This document shows, piece after piece, positions 19,207 to 27,879 of a stretch of DNA of 64,000 nucleotides (position 1 is its first letter; each line of letters starts with the position of its first letter). Below the pieces are notes generated by a model that searched no databases, was not told the DNA's origin, and was given only the letters and a program-made list of their open reading frames with translations. Source of the stretch: Metabacillus lacus (GTDB lineage Bacteria > Bacillota > Bacilli > Bacillales > Bacillaceae); assembly GCF_009674805.1 (NCBI RefSeq), contig NZ_WKKI01000002.1, positions 1 through 64,000 on the forward strand, read 5' to 3'. The position numbers and the translations under genes were made by a program.

Positions 19207-21417
19207 CTATGTCCCATCCTCATCAGATTCTGCTGTTTGGGAAGCCTGTCGCGCTGCTTCATTCAGGTCTTCAGGATTGTTTAGTCCTACAACCAGTTTG
19301 TCAGCTTTGCGAAGTTCTTTTCCAGCGGGTATGTTTTGAGATGCTCCATATCCACTGCCTTCGAAGGAGATATCAAGTTCCATTAGTTTGGCTAATTTCA
19401 AAATATCCCGTTTAGACCAGCCGGTGATGTCCGGCATTTTGATAGTTCCGCCTGTAGAAATGAAAACTTTTTCCCCAGGGGTAAGACGGGCATCTTCAAG
19501 CGGAAACTGACTTTCCACTCTTGAGCCGTTTCCAAGTACAACAGGTTCTGCCTTCATTTCACCGAGCTTCTTTTTAACAGAAGAGATATTTTCTCCTGTA
19601 AGATTTGCCAGACTCTTACCAGCTTCCTGTTTCTCTTTTTTATGATCTTGTTCATTCTTATCTTTGGCTTGAGGCTTGATTTCCAGGTATTGCAGGCTGT
19701 TTCTCATCACTGTGTTAAACACCGTGGAAACCGGCATCGCCCCTATTTCTGTTTCCTTCAAATTTGGCTGCTGAACAGCAACATACACAAGCAGCTGAGG
19801 ATCATCCTTTGGAGCCATTCCAATAAATGAAAACAGAAAATTATCATGGCCCCTCAGATAGCCTCCATCCTGCCAGATTTGTGCAGTACCAGTTTTTCCG
19901 GCTACTTCATAGCCTTCAATTTGATAAGGCTTGCCAGTCCCTTTTTCTGAGCTGACCACAGTTTCCAGGATATCCAGCACTTCCTTAGAGGTTTTCTCGG
20001 AAATTGGCTTACTCTTTACCTTAGGCTTATTGTCTTGTACAACTTCATTCTTTTCTTCATCTACTATTTTATCAATAATATAAGGCTGCATCATATTTCC
20101 ACCGTTTGCGATAGCCGTAGCTGCCTGAACTAGCTGAATTGGCGTGTAAGCAGATGCCTGGCCAAAAGCAGATGATACCTTATCTTGTTCACGCTTGTAG
20201 TTGATACTGCTGTCAGTTTCTCCAGGAAGGTCTATCCCTGTTTTTTGATCGAGCTGAAATTTGTGCAAATATTGAAAGAAGCGATCATAGCCGATTTTCT
20301 GGCTGACCAGGTTGGCAAATGCAACATTAGAAGAGCGCTGAACACCTTCATTGTAAGTAATCTCTCCCCAGCCTGTTTTGTTATGATCACGGATTACCCT
20401 GCCGCCCACCGGAAATGAACCGGAAGAGAATGTTTCGTCACCATTATACACACCCTCTTCAATTGCAGCAGCAAGAGTGAAAATTTTCATCGTTGATCCG
20501 GGTTCAAATCTGTAAGTGATACTATCATTATAGTAATTTGAAATATCTCTTGTATTGGGATTAAAACTCGGACGCTGACCCATTCCCAGAATTTCGCCCG
20601 TTTTAGGATCTGCAACCACTGCAATTATTTTTTGAGGCTGATACTCTTCCATGGCTGAATTTAATCCATCTTCTAAAAACGCCTGTATTTTTTGATCAAT
20701 GGTCAGATATACCGTTTTCCCGTTCTGAGGCGGTACCACTGTTTCATCCCCATTCGGCAGTTTCCAGCCATAATGGTCGCCTTCATAAGTCATATATCCA
20801 TCTTTTGACTTTAAGTAGTTGTCCAGGTTTTTTTCGAGGCCCATCTGACCGATTATTTCTCCACTTTCCTGGTTTTTCTCTGCATAGCCAATGATGTGCG
20901 ATGCAAACATTCCGTTAGGATAGTAACGGATGGAGTCTCTCGAAAATGCAATTCCAGGGAGCTCCAAATCTTCTATTTCATTTTTTTGTGCCTGTGTCAG
21001 ACTGCGGCCTTTCGAACCGAATTCAACCTGCTTTTTGTCCCTGGAGAGAATCTCAAAAACTTCCCGCTCCTCCATATCCAATAGAGGTGCCAGTTTTTCA
21101 GCAGTTTCCGCTGGGTCTGTCACATGCTGAGGCCTTTTCGGGTTCTGGGTAAGTTCTTCATCCAGCACGGCAAATATTCTGTAAGAAGAGGTATCCTGGG
21201 CAATAATCTCTCCATTGCGGTCTAATATAGAACCTCTTGTTCCTTCTATTACACGTTTTCGTTCATACTTTTCAGCTGCTTTTGCCGCAAGCACTTCTCC
21301 TGCAGCCTTTCCTGTTGTCTGAATATACATAAATCGGGCTGTAATGGTAAAAAAGAGCAGAACGAATATTAAACTTAATATCGCTGCTCCTCTGTTCATA
21401 TTTTTATTTTTATTCAT
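19207..21417 (-). CDS. pbpB: PBP 2B, septal class B transpeptidase
   Basis: 736 aa (B. subtilis PbpB is 716). N-terminal membrane anchor (about 10-30), dimerisation domain with GTRGSILDRNGEIIAQD, transpeptidase motifs STMK (catalytic Ser), SSN and KTG. Two PASTA domains follow (about 590-715) and an acidic tail. It is the divisome cross-linking enzyme that works with FtsW and the FtsL/DivIB/DivIC complex. It starts 6 bp after the ftsL stop and is followed by a terminator. The two PASTA domains distinguish it from the adjacent SpoVD paralogue. Confidence 0.96.
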   Translation of the reverse strand: MNKNKNMNRGAAILSLIFVLLFFTITARFMYIQTTGKAAGEVLAAKAAEKYERKRVIEGTRGSILDRNGEIIAQDTSSYRIFAVLDEELTQNPKRPQHVTDPAETAEKLAPLLDMEEREVFEILSRDKKQVEFGSKGRSLTQAQKNEIEDLELPGIAFSRDSIRYYPNGMFASHIIGYAEKNQESGEIIGQMGLEKNLDNYLKSKDGYMTYEGDHYGWKLPNGDETVVPPQNGKTVYLTIDQKIQAFLEDGLNSAMEEYQPQKIIAVVADPKTGEILGMGQRPSFNPNTRDISNYYNDSITYRFEPGSTMKIFTLAAAIEEGVYNGDETFSSGSFPVGGRVIRDHNKTGWGEITYNEGVQRSSNVAFANLVSQKIGYDRFFQYLHKFQLDQKTGIDLPGETDSSINYKREQDKVSSAFGQASAYTPIQLVQAATAIANGGNMMQPYIIDKIVDEEKNEVVQDNKPKVKSKPISEKTSKEVLDILETVVSSEKGTGKPYQIEGYEVAGKTGTAQIWQDGGYLRGHDNFLFSFIGMAPKDDPQLLVYVAVQQPNLKETEIGAMPVSTVFNTVMRNSLQYLEIKPQAKDKNEQDHKKEKQEAGKSLANLTGENISSVKKKLGEMKAEPVVLGNGSRVESQFPLEDARLTPGEKVFISTGGTIKMPDITGWSKRDILKLAKLMELDISFEGSGYGASQNIPAGKELRKADKLVVGLNNPEDLNEAARQASQTAESDEDGT

Positions 21418-21423
21418 AAGCTG

Positions 21424-21789
21424 TCATTCCTGTATCACTTTAACATTATTTTTTTCAAGAGTTAAACCCATTTCCTTGGCTTTAGTCCAAATTCTGTCAT
21501 AGTTGCTTAACTCTTTTACCTCAACCTGAAGGTCACTGTTCGTTTTTTGCTGCAGCTCCAGTTTCTGTTCAAGCTTTTGAATTTCCACATTCGTCTGGTA
21601 GGCAGCAACACTGTTGGAAATCATGCTGACAGCAGCCAGTACGACTCCTGCAATAAAGAGAACGAACAAGAACTTTTCCCCCAAAGTAATGGACCTGTTC
21701 TTTCTTATGACGACCGTCTGCTGCTGAACCTGCTGCTGTGATTGCTGCTCTTGTCTCTGCTGCTGAATTTTAACAGCTAAATTGCTCAT
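21424..21789 (-). CDS. ftsL: FtsL, bitopic divisome protein
   Basis: 121 aa. The Gln-rich cytoplasmic N-terminus (about 9-25) is striking. One membrane segment (about 38-58), then an extracellular leucine-zipper-like coiled coil (EIQKLEQKLELQQKTNSDLQ). It pairs with DivIC and DivIB and is an unstable, rate-limiting division protein in B. subtilis. Sequence is poorly conserved in the family, so the call rests on size, topology and position between rsmH and pbpB. Confidence 0.93.
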   Translation of the reverse strand: MSNLAVKIQQQRQEQQSQQQVQQQTVVIRKNRSITLGEKFLFVLFIAGVVLAAVSMISNSVAAYQTNVEIQKLEQKLELQQKTNSDLQVEVKELSNYDRIWTKAKEMGLTLEKNNVKVIQE

Positions 21790-21831
21790 TCTCTATACCT
21801 CCCCTGATATATACTTCTGTTCTTATATTTT

Positions 21832-22764
21832 TTATATTTTTTCGGCTATTCTCAGCTTTGCTGATCTGGCTCTATTATTTTCCTCCAGTTCTAGTTCTGA
21901 AGGTATTATCGGCTTTCTAGTAATAATCTTTACAGTTGGCTGGAATTCTTCTGGAATAACAGGGATGTTTCTCGGCAGCGGCGGCAACTCGCCAGCTTCC
22001 TTAAACACAGTCTTGCAGATGCGGTCTTCTAATGAATGGAAGGTAATAACGCTCACCCTTCCACCTGGTTTTAACAGATCCAGCGCCTGCTTGATTGCAT
22101 CTTCAAACACTTGCAATTCATCATTCACTGCGATTCTGATAGCCTGAAAAATGCGTTTAGCAGGATGGCCGCCCTTTCTCCTTGCGGGAGCTGGAATCCC
22201 ATCTTTAATTAGTTCAACCAATTCGCTGGTAGTCTCAATAGGCTTAATCTCTCTGGCCGTCTCAATTTTTCGGGCAATCTGCTTTGAAAATTTTTCTTCC
22301 CCATACTTGAAGAATATTCTCACCAGGTCATTATAATCCCATGTGTTAACGACATCGTAGGCAGTGAGATCAGCCTGCTGATCCATTCTCATGTCAAGCG
22401 GAGCATCGTGATGATAGCTGAAGCCCCTCTCTGGCGTGTCAAGCTGCGGAGAAGAAACGCCGAGGTCAAACAATATTCCATCAACCTCATGTATGCCCTG
22501 CTCATGCAGCTTTTCTTTCAAATGTTTGAAATTGCTTTTTATAAATGTTGTTCTGGCATGATAGGAAGATAATTTTTCCTTCGCATGCTGAAGTGCCGTT
22601 TCGTCCTGATCAAAAGCAATTAACCTTCCTTCACCAGACAGCTTGGATAACAGATAGCTGCTGTGTCCGGCACCCCCAAGCGTGCAGTCTACATACAATC
22701 CATCTTTTTTTACATTTAAACCATCAACTGTTTCTTCCAATAGCACTGTTTTATGTACGAACAT
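21832..22764 (-). CDS. rsmH: RsmH (MraW), 16S rRNA m4C1402 methyltransferase
   Basis: The ATG at 22764 ([11 protein letters not shown]) has AAGGTGG 8 nt upstream and gives 310 aa. A GTG four codons earlier overlaps that site. SAM-dependent N4-methyltransferase acting on C1402 of 16S rRNA. Motif I is [16 protein letters not shown], followed by [22 protein letters not shown] and FHSLEDR. It is the second gene of the cluster after mraZ. Confidence 0.97.
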   Translation of the reverse strand: MFVHKTVLLEETVDGLNVKKDGLYVDCTLGGAGHSSYLLSKLSGEGRLIAFDQDETALQHAKEKLSSYHARTTFIKSNFKHLKEKLHEQGIHEVDGILFDLGVSSPQLDTPERGFSYHHDAPLDMRMDQQADLTAYDVVNTWDYNDLVRIFFKYGEEKFSKQIARKIETAREIKPIETTSELVELIKDGIPAPARRKGGHPAKRIFQAIRIAVNDELQVFEDAIKQALDLLKPGGRVSVITFHSLEDRICKTVFKEAGELPPLPRNIPVIPEEFQPTVKIITRKPIIPSELELEENNRARSAKLRIAEKI

Positions 22765-22836
22765 TGTTGTTACCACCTTTACTGTATTGAACGGCTTTCA
22801 AGCCATGAGCTACTATCATTGTTTCACAAGAGATCA

Positions 22837-23268
22837 TTATATATCAAAGTCAATCATATTTTCAGCAATTTCTTCGAATGACTCTTCCTGCTCCACAACG
22901 TAGTTTTCCCATATCTGCTTGCTCCACAGTTCAATCCTGTTTGACACTCCGATAACAACGCAGTCCTTCTCTAGTTTTGCATACTGCAAAAGTGGTGCAG
23001 CGATGTTAATTCGCCCCTGCTTGTCCAATTCTAGTTCCATAGCTCCGGAGAAAAAGAAACGGGTAAACGCTCTGGCATCTTTTTTTGTCAGCGGAAGAGT
23101 TTTTAACTTTTCTTCAATGATTTTCCACTCTTCCATGGGATAGCCGAAAAGACATTGATCCAGCCCTCTTGTTAAAACAAATGAGTCACCGAGCCCATCA
23201 CGGAACTTAGCGGGTACAATCATTCTTCCTTTTGTATCTATGGTGTGATGATATTCTCCCATGAACAT
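22837..23268 (-). CDS. mraZ: MraZ, AbrB-fold regulator of the dcw cluster
   Basis: The ATG at 23268 ([11 protein letters not shown]) gives 143 aa, the B. subtilis length. The 12-codon upstream extension overlaps the putative operator. Two SpoVT/AbrB half-domains, each with the DxxGR signature ([25 protein letters not shown]). MraZ forms ring oligomers and represses its own operon in the species studied. First gene of the dcw cluster. Confidence 0.96.
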   Translation of the reverse strand: MFMGEYHHTIDTKGRMIVPAKFRDGLGDSFVLTRGLDQCLFGYPMEEWKIIEEKLKTLPLTKKDARAFTRFFFSGAMELELDKQGRINIAAPLLQYAKLEKDCVVIGVSNRIELWSKQIWENYVVEQEESFEEIAENMIDFDI

Positions 23269-23277
23269 GCCCGCTGT

Positions 23278-23334
23278 CCCCACTTTCTCTCCGTAGCCCA
23301 CCACTTTCCCCCACTTATCTCCACCTCTATTGTA
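23278..23334 (-). promoter_or_regulatory. mraZ leader with AAGTGG repeats and -10 element
   Basis: On the minus strand AAGTGG occurs at 23316-23311, 23306-23301 (exactly 10 bp apart) and 23285-23280. MraZ boxes in other bacteria are short direct repeats of TGGG or AAAGTG spaced about 10 bp. A TACAAT -10 lies at 23334-23329; no good -35 is seen. This suggests autoregulation by MraZ. Confidence 0.5.
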
Positions 23335-23348
23335 CCCTCTTTAGGAAT

Positions 23349-23373
23349 AAAAAAAAACCCTGTATAGCACAGG
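23349..23373 (-). terminator. Terminator after bshC
   Basis: CCTGT / ACAGG (23359-23373) with a 5-nt loop, followed on the minus strand by G and nine T. It lies between the bshC stop and the mraZ promoter. Confidence 0.75.
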
Positions 23374-23391
23374 ATTTCAGGAAAAATTCAT

Positions 23392-25011
23392 TTATAATCT
23401 GACAATATTATGTTTATTATTAAAGGAATATGACAATTTCATGAGATTATCAAGAAAATCAGGGCCGTATTTGTTGAAATAGTAATAAATATTCCATATT
23501 CTTTCCTGCGGCTGCCCCAATGGGACAAGAGATGTCTCAATTCTGCGGAATTTGTTTAATGAGAATTCATTTTGCAGCAGAAATTGTTTTTCAACATTCG
23601 ACGCAAGAAAATCCAGCTGAGCATCAATAAATGCTTTGTTTTTAAGAAGCATCGGCTGCAGGCTTTTATCAACAATCAGCGCCTCTTCCCTCAGTTTCTT
23701 ATGTATTGTTTCTATCTCCATTTTAGCATTTTCTGTAAGATCAGAGATGTCGCATTTCTTTTTACCGGCCAGCCACCCTTCTCTAAGCACTTCAATTCCA
23801 TCATCAAATACTTCTGAAAGCTGCAGCCCAAGCTCATTTATATCAGTTTCAACAGACCTTTCCAAAAATGAAAAACTTTTTCTTGGAAGAACCGGAGGCA
23901 TTTTCATCCCTGCTTCGCGGAAAACTCCTTTAAGTTCTGACCAGTAAGTAAATTCGCCCGGTCCCGCAAAAAAGGCCAAAGTAGGAAACAGGAACTCCTG
24001 CATTAGCGGCCGCGAGACGACATTATTGCTGAACAGTTCGGGGTGTTCTTCCGCCTCTTTCAGCAGCTCTTCCGTTGTAAAGGATTGGCCGGTGTCCCCA
24101 GCTTCAAAGACTCCATTGTTCTCTTGAAGAAGAAATCTTTCTCCTCCAATATGATAAAAGATGCTGGCACTGCCTTCCGGTATTTCCAGGATTGGAGAGT
24201 AGCCCTGCTCCCTCATCATATTTTGCTGTTCTCTCAGCGCCTCAGCTATGCTGGAAGACTGTTTAATGATCTGCTGAAACCATTGCTTCTCCAGTTTTCT
24301 TAATTGCGGGTCAGCAGAATTAAGAATGATCAGCCCCTCGTGACGGAAAAGATCCATAATCAATTCTTCAAAAAACTGAGTGTAGGTTTCTGATTTGCTG
24401 AGGTGATGTCTCACAGTTTGAAGCAGCTGTTCTGTATATTGAGTTTCACCAAAAGATTCAAATACTTCTTCAATCCATTTTTGACAATCTTTTTGATCAA
24501 TGGTCAGGCTGCTAACCGGCGTTTTTGTCAGTATACGGGAAGAAACGGCTTTCTTTTTGATCCGCTTTTCTTTCTGAACAAAAACATGATTAACTTCAGC
24601 AAAATCATGATCTTCTCCCGCAACCCAGAAGACAGGCACAACGGGAATATTCAATTCCTGTTCCTGCTGTTTTGCAAAAACAATGACTGAGAGTATCTTA
24701 TGTATAGTATAAAGCGGCCCCGTTAATAATCCCGCCTGCTGTCCGGCAATTACTGTGACAGAGTCCGCTTCGGAAAGCTTTTCAATGTTTTTCATCGCAG
24801 CAGGACTGTTGAACCGTTTATGATAACTTCTTAAATAGGAGACAAGTGAGCTTCTGTCGATTTCTTTTTCTTTCAGCTCTGCTGCCCTTTGCCGGTAGAC
24901 ATCCTTGTTCAGAATGTTATAATCAAAAAAGTTTTCTGTATGTAATTCTCCCGCAAATAAATCACTGATTAATCTATTCTTCGAATGGAGCGTTAGTTCG
25001 AAGGTCTCCAT
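23392..25011 (-). CDS. bshC: BshC, bacillithiol synthase (Cys-adding enzyme)
   Basis: 539 aa, usual length (B. subtilis YllA). Adds cysteine to GlcN-malate in the last step of bacillithiol synthesis, the low-molecular-weight thiol of Bacillus. Recognisable stretches are VIAGQQAGLLTGPLYTIHK, FWVAGEDHDFAEVNH and PTLAFFAGPGEFTYW of the Rossmann-like core, then a coiled coil (about 390-460). It sits immediately before mraZ, as in B. subtilis, with its own sigma-A promoter. Confidence 0.96.
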   Translation of the reverse strand: METFELTLHSKNRLISDLFAGELHTENFFDYNILNKDVYRQRAAELKEKEIDRSSLVSYLRSYHKRFNSPAAMKNIEKLSEADSVTVIAGQQAGLLTGPLYTIHKILSVIVFAKQQEQELNIPVVPVFWVAGEDHDFAEVNHVFVQKEKRIKKKAVSSRILTKTPVSSLTIDQKDCQKWIEEVFESFGETQYTEQLLQTVRHHLSKSETYTQFFEELIMDLFRHEGLIILNSADPQLRKLEKQWFQQIIKQSSSIAEALREQQNMMREQGYSPILEIPEGSASIFYHIGGERFLLQENNGVFEAGDTGQSFTTEELLKEAEEHPELFSNNVVSRPLMQEFLFPTLAFFAGPGEFTYWSELKGVFREAGMKMPPVLPRKSFSFLERSVETDINELGLQLSEVFDDGIEVLREGWLAGKKKCDISDLTENAKMEIETIHKKLREEALIVDKSLQPMLLKNKAFIDAQLDFLASNVEKQFLLQNEFSLNKFRRIETSLVPLGQPQERIWNIYYYFNKYGPDFLDNLMKLSYSFNNKHNIVRL

Positions 25012-25053
25012 ACTTGTACTTCCTTTCTCACACCTTTAATATATTCCGAAAAG

Positions 25054-25082
25054 AGTATAGCATCATTATATACTTTTGTTAA
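25054..25082 (-). promoter_or_regulatory. Sigma-A promoter of bshC
   Basis: TTAACA (25082-25077), 17-bp spacer, TATACT (25059-25054) on the minus strand, about 45 bp upstream of the bshC start. Confidence 0.7.
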
Positions 25083-25098
25083 AGATTTGGACTCGGGC

Positions 25099-25980
25099 CT
25101 AAGAGGTTTCTTTTCCTTTTATACTTCTATATAAAAAGACAATGATCGGTGCATTTGTCTCCGGAAATGGTGACAACTTAATCAAATAGCCGAGAATCGC
25201 ATCAATTTCAGTTACTCTCCCACTTTGAATATCTGCCAGCATAGAGGAAACATTATGATGAGTTTTTGCACAGATTTCCTGTACTTTATCCCATGACTTT
25301 TCTTTATCCGTAAGTTTTAAAATAGCAAACGCTTCTTCAAACACACTTCTCATCATTAAGTTGTACTGTGAGTTTGAGATCAATTCGCCATTTTTAATAC
25401 CAAGCAGGGCCGTTAAAGGATTGATGCAAGTATTTATGAGAAGCTTTTCAGCAAGCATGACCCGGCAGTTCTCTTTCCATTGAAAAGGAAAAGCGGGACT
25501 GTCCAATTGCAGTGCCAACTCCTCAGCTGCCCCGGTACCAAAACTGCCGAGATTTGTTTTTCCCATCCCAGTATGCTTGACAGTATTCTCACTTTCCTTC
25601 CTCGCACCGTGCTCCACGACACCTGCATAGCAGTCGTGCTGTTGGGAAAGCTCCTTTAATATAGAAAGGTGGTCCATGCCATTTTGCAGGAAAAGTAATT
25701 TTTTTCTCTCCCTACACCCTTTAAGCGATGCAGCAATTTCTTTTAACTGATATTGCTTTACGGCCACAATTAAAAACTCTTCCTGATAATTATCGGAAGT
25801 ATCTGCTGAGATCTTTCTTTGTCTATTATCCCCGGTCAAGTTCTTAAGGACAATGCCATCCCTGTTTAGGGCTTCAGCCTGCTCTTTTCTCCTTGTATAA
25901 AGCCGTACTGAATGATTTTCACTTAAATGGAAGCCGAACAGCAGTCCAATGGCTCCTGATCCTATAATTCCAATTTCCAT
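25099..25980 (-). CDS. panE: Ketopantoate reductase family protein (YlbQ/PanE-like)
   Basis: 293 aa. N-terminal NAD(P)-binding GSGAIGLLFG (7-16) and C-terminal 6-phosphogluconate-dehydrogenase-like helical domain with EKLLINTCINPLTALLGIKNGEL (catalytic Lys in EKL). Reduces 2-dehydropantoate to pantoate for CoA synthesis in characterised members. It has the same position next to bshC as B. subtilis ylbQ. The nucleotide-binding loop is intact. The substrate is inferred from family and synteny, and paralogues with other substrates exist. Confidence 0.85.
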   Translation of the reverse strand: MEIGIIGSGAIGLLFGFHLSENHSVRLYTRRKEQAEALNRDGIVLKNLTGDNRQRKISADTSDNYQEEFLIVAVKQYQLKEIAASLKGCRERKKLLFLQNGMDHLSILKELSQQHDCYAGVVEHGARKESENTVKHTGMGKTNLGSFGTGAAEELALQLDSPAFPFQWKENCRVMLAEKLLINTCINPLTALLGIKNGELISNSQYNLMMRSVFEEAFAILKLTDKEKSWDKVQEICAKTHHNVSSMLADIQSGRVTEIDAILGYLIKLSPFPETNAPIIVFLYRSIKGKETS

Positions 25981-26035
25981 GATATCGCCTCTTTTTAGTC
26001 TCTCCCTATCTTATCATGAGAAAGGATGAAAAGAA

Positions 26036-26071
26036 AAAGAACCAATAACGGCTGCAGCGTTATTGGTTCTT
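26036..26071 (-). terminator. Terminator after the acyl-CoA carboxylase genes
   Basis: A perfect 14-bp stem (AAGAACCAATAACG / CGTTATTGGTTCTT) with a 7-nt loop, followed on the minus strand by TTTTCTTTT. It separates the carboxylase cassette from the panE-like gene. Confidence 0.85.
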
Positions 26072-26092
26072 GCTATTTCATCCTTTGAATGT

Positions 26093-27634
26093 TTATACAG
26101 GGTACACAGGATGTTTGCGGGTGCTGAAATGAAGTTCTTTGGATTCGTAGCTGTCAAATCTCTCTATCAGCGCATCACGAAGACGGTTTGGCGCCACAAT
26201 GTCATCGACAATCATCTCGGACGCAAGTTTATAAATGTCAATGTGTTCTTTATATTCCTGCTGTTTTTGCTGTACATACTCCGTTCGCTTCTTAGGGTCT
26301 TCAATTTCATTAATTTTATTGGAATAAACAGCATTCACAGCCGCCTCCGGACCCATAACAGCAATCTGCGCCGTCGGCAGAGCGATGCAGCAATCAGGTT
26401 CAAATGCAGGACCTGCCATGGCATACAGCCCCGCACCGTAGGCTTTTCTGATAATGACAGAGATTTTTGGTACAGTTGCTGAGCTCATAGCTGCGATCAT
26501 TTTGGCTCCATGGCGTATGATCCCGGCCCTTTCAACCTTTGTCCCAATCATAAATCCAGGAATGTCGGCAAGAAAAAGCAAAGGAATATGAAAAGCATCG
26601 CAAAGCTGGATAAATTTAGCTGATTTATCAGCTGAGTCCACAAATAATACTCCACCCTTTACTCTGGGCTGATTGGCGATAATGCCTACAGTTCTTCCGT
26701 CAATTCTGGCCAGACCGGTAATCAGTTCTGCAGCAAACAGCTTTTTAATTTCAAAAAAGCTCCCTTCATCTATTAGGGAATAGATCGCTTCATACATGTC
26801 AAATGGTGCATTTTGATTTTCAGGGACAATCTCTGCCAGAGATCTTCCAGAAATGGGTTCTGCACTTTCGGCCGGAAGAGTTTTCTCCTTAAAATTTCGA
26901 GGAAAATACGTTAAATAACGGCGGGCTTCCAGTATTGCCTCTTCTTCAGACTCTGCAAGCAGATCACCGCAGCCGCTGACTGAACAGTGCATTCTGGCTC
27001 CTCCCATTTCTTCGAGTGTCACTTTCTCTCCAATGACTTTTTCAGCCATCCTTGGAGAACCGAGATACATTGAAGCATTGCCGTCAACCATGATCACGAT
27101 GTCGCAGAAAGCCGGTATATACGCCCCTCCTGCAGCTGAAGGTCCGAACAGCAGGCAGATTTGCGGAATAACGCCTGACAGCTTTACCTGATTGTAAAAG
27201 ATTCTGCCGGCTCCGCGCCTGTTTGGAAACATGTCAATCTGATCAGTAATTCTTGCTCCTGCCGAGTCCACAAGATAAAGCAGAGGAACCTGCAGTTTTT
27301 CTGCGGTTTCCTGTATTCGAATAATTTTTTCAACCGTTCTCGCTCCCCAGGATCCCGCTTTCACAGTAGCATCATTGGCCATCACACAAACTGTCTGCCC
27401 GTTTATTTTTCCGGTACCCGTAACGACACCGTCGGCAGGAAGATCTTCAGCATTGCAATTGGCAAATTGACCGTCTTCTGTATATTTTCCATTGTCAAAC
27501 AGCCTGTTCAGCCGATCCCTTACAAACAGTTTGTTTTGGGTTTTGAGTTTTTCATGATATTTTGGGTGGCCCCCTGTTTCAATTTCCGCTTTTCTTTTAC
27601 GAAGTTCCTGTTCAAGCTCTGCTGTTTGTACCAT
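26093..27634 (-). CDS. Acyl-CoA carboxylase carboxyltransferase subunit (YngE-like)
   Basis: The ATG at 27634 (MVQTAELEQ) lies 6 nt after GGGGGG and gives 513 aa, the length of B. subtilis YngE. Two crotonase-fold halves: the N-terminal half with ATVKAGSWGARTVEK and FGPSAAGGAYIPAF, the C-terminal half with KGGVLFVDSADKSAKF, GFMIGTKVERAGIIRHGAK and VIIRKAYGAGLYAM. It transfers carboxyl from biotin to an acyl-CoA. The substrate (propionyl, methylcrotonyl or another acyl-CoA) cannot be told from sequence alone. It is the last gene of a three-gene biotin carboxylase cassette. Confidence 0.88.
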   Translation of the reverse strand: MVQTAELEQELRKRKAEIETGGHPKYHEKLKTQNKLFVRDRLNRLFDNGKYTEDGQFANCNAEDLPADGVVTGTGKINGQTVCVMANDATVKAGSWGARTVEKIIRIQETAEKLQVPLLYLVDSAGARITDQIDMFPNRRGAGRIFYNQVKLSGVIPQICLLFGPSAAGGAYIPAFCDIVIMVDGNASMYLGSPRMAEKVIGEKVTLEEMGGARMHCSVSGCGDLLAESEEEAILEARRYLTYFPRNFKEKTLPAESAEPISGRSLAEIVPENQNAPFDMYEAIYSLIDEGSFFEIKKLFAAELITGLARIDGRTVGIIANQPRVKGGVLFVDSADKSAKFIQLCDAFHIPLLFLADIPGFMIGTKVERAGIIRHGAKMIAAMSSATVPKISVIIRKAYGAGLYAMAGPAFEPDCCIALPTAQIAVMGPEAAVNAVYSNKINEIEDPKKRTEYVQQKQQEYKEHIDIYKLASEMIVDDIVAPNRLRDALIERFDSYESKELHFSTRKHPVYPV

Positions 27635-27647
27635 GTTTCTCCCCCCT

Positions 27648-27863
27648 TTAAGTTGTGAGTGTTGCCAGTACATCTCCCTCATTCACAAAATCCCCGATGT
27701 TAACATTCAATTCGGTAATTGTGCCTGATGATGGTGAATCGATCGGAATTTCCATTTTCATTGATTCTAAAATAATAACATCTTGTCCCGCTGACACTTC
27801 GTCCCCCGCTGACACTAATACATTCAATACAGTACCTGCCATGCTTGCTGTAATCTGGCTCAT
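27648..27863 (-). CDS. Biotin carboxyl carrier (biotinyl-domain) protein
   Basis: The ATG at 27863 with GGGGGA 6 nt upstream gives 71 aa. A TTG two codons earlier is possible. It is a single lipoyl/biotinyl domain with ESMKMEI, Lys36 being the biotinylation site, and flanking beta-hairpin Gly-Asp turns (SAGDEVSAGQDV; IGDFVNEGDV). It carries carboxybiotin between the two larger subunits encoded on either side. Free-standing 70-residue carriers of this kind accompany YngE/YngH-type systems in Bacillus. Confidence 0.93.
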   Translation of the reverse strand: MSQITASMAGTVLNVLVSAGDEVSAGQDVIILESMKMEIPIDSPSSGTITELNVNIGDFVNEGDVLATLTT

Positions 27864-27879
27864 TTCCAATCCCCCTATG

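Noticed and set aside
27634-27682. Earlier start for the carboxyltransferase
   Set aside because: The 16 extra codons overlap the GGGGGG ribosome site and lie outside the family N-terminus.
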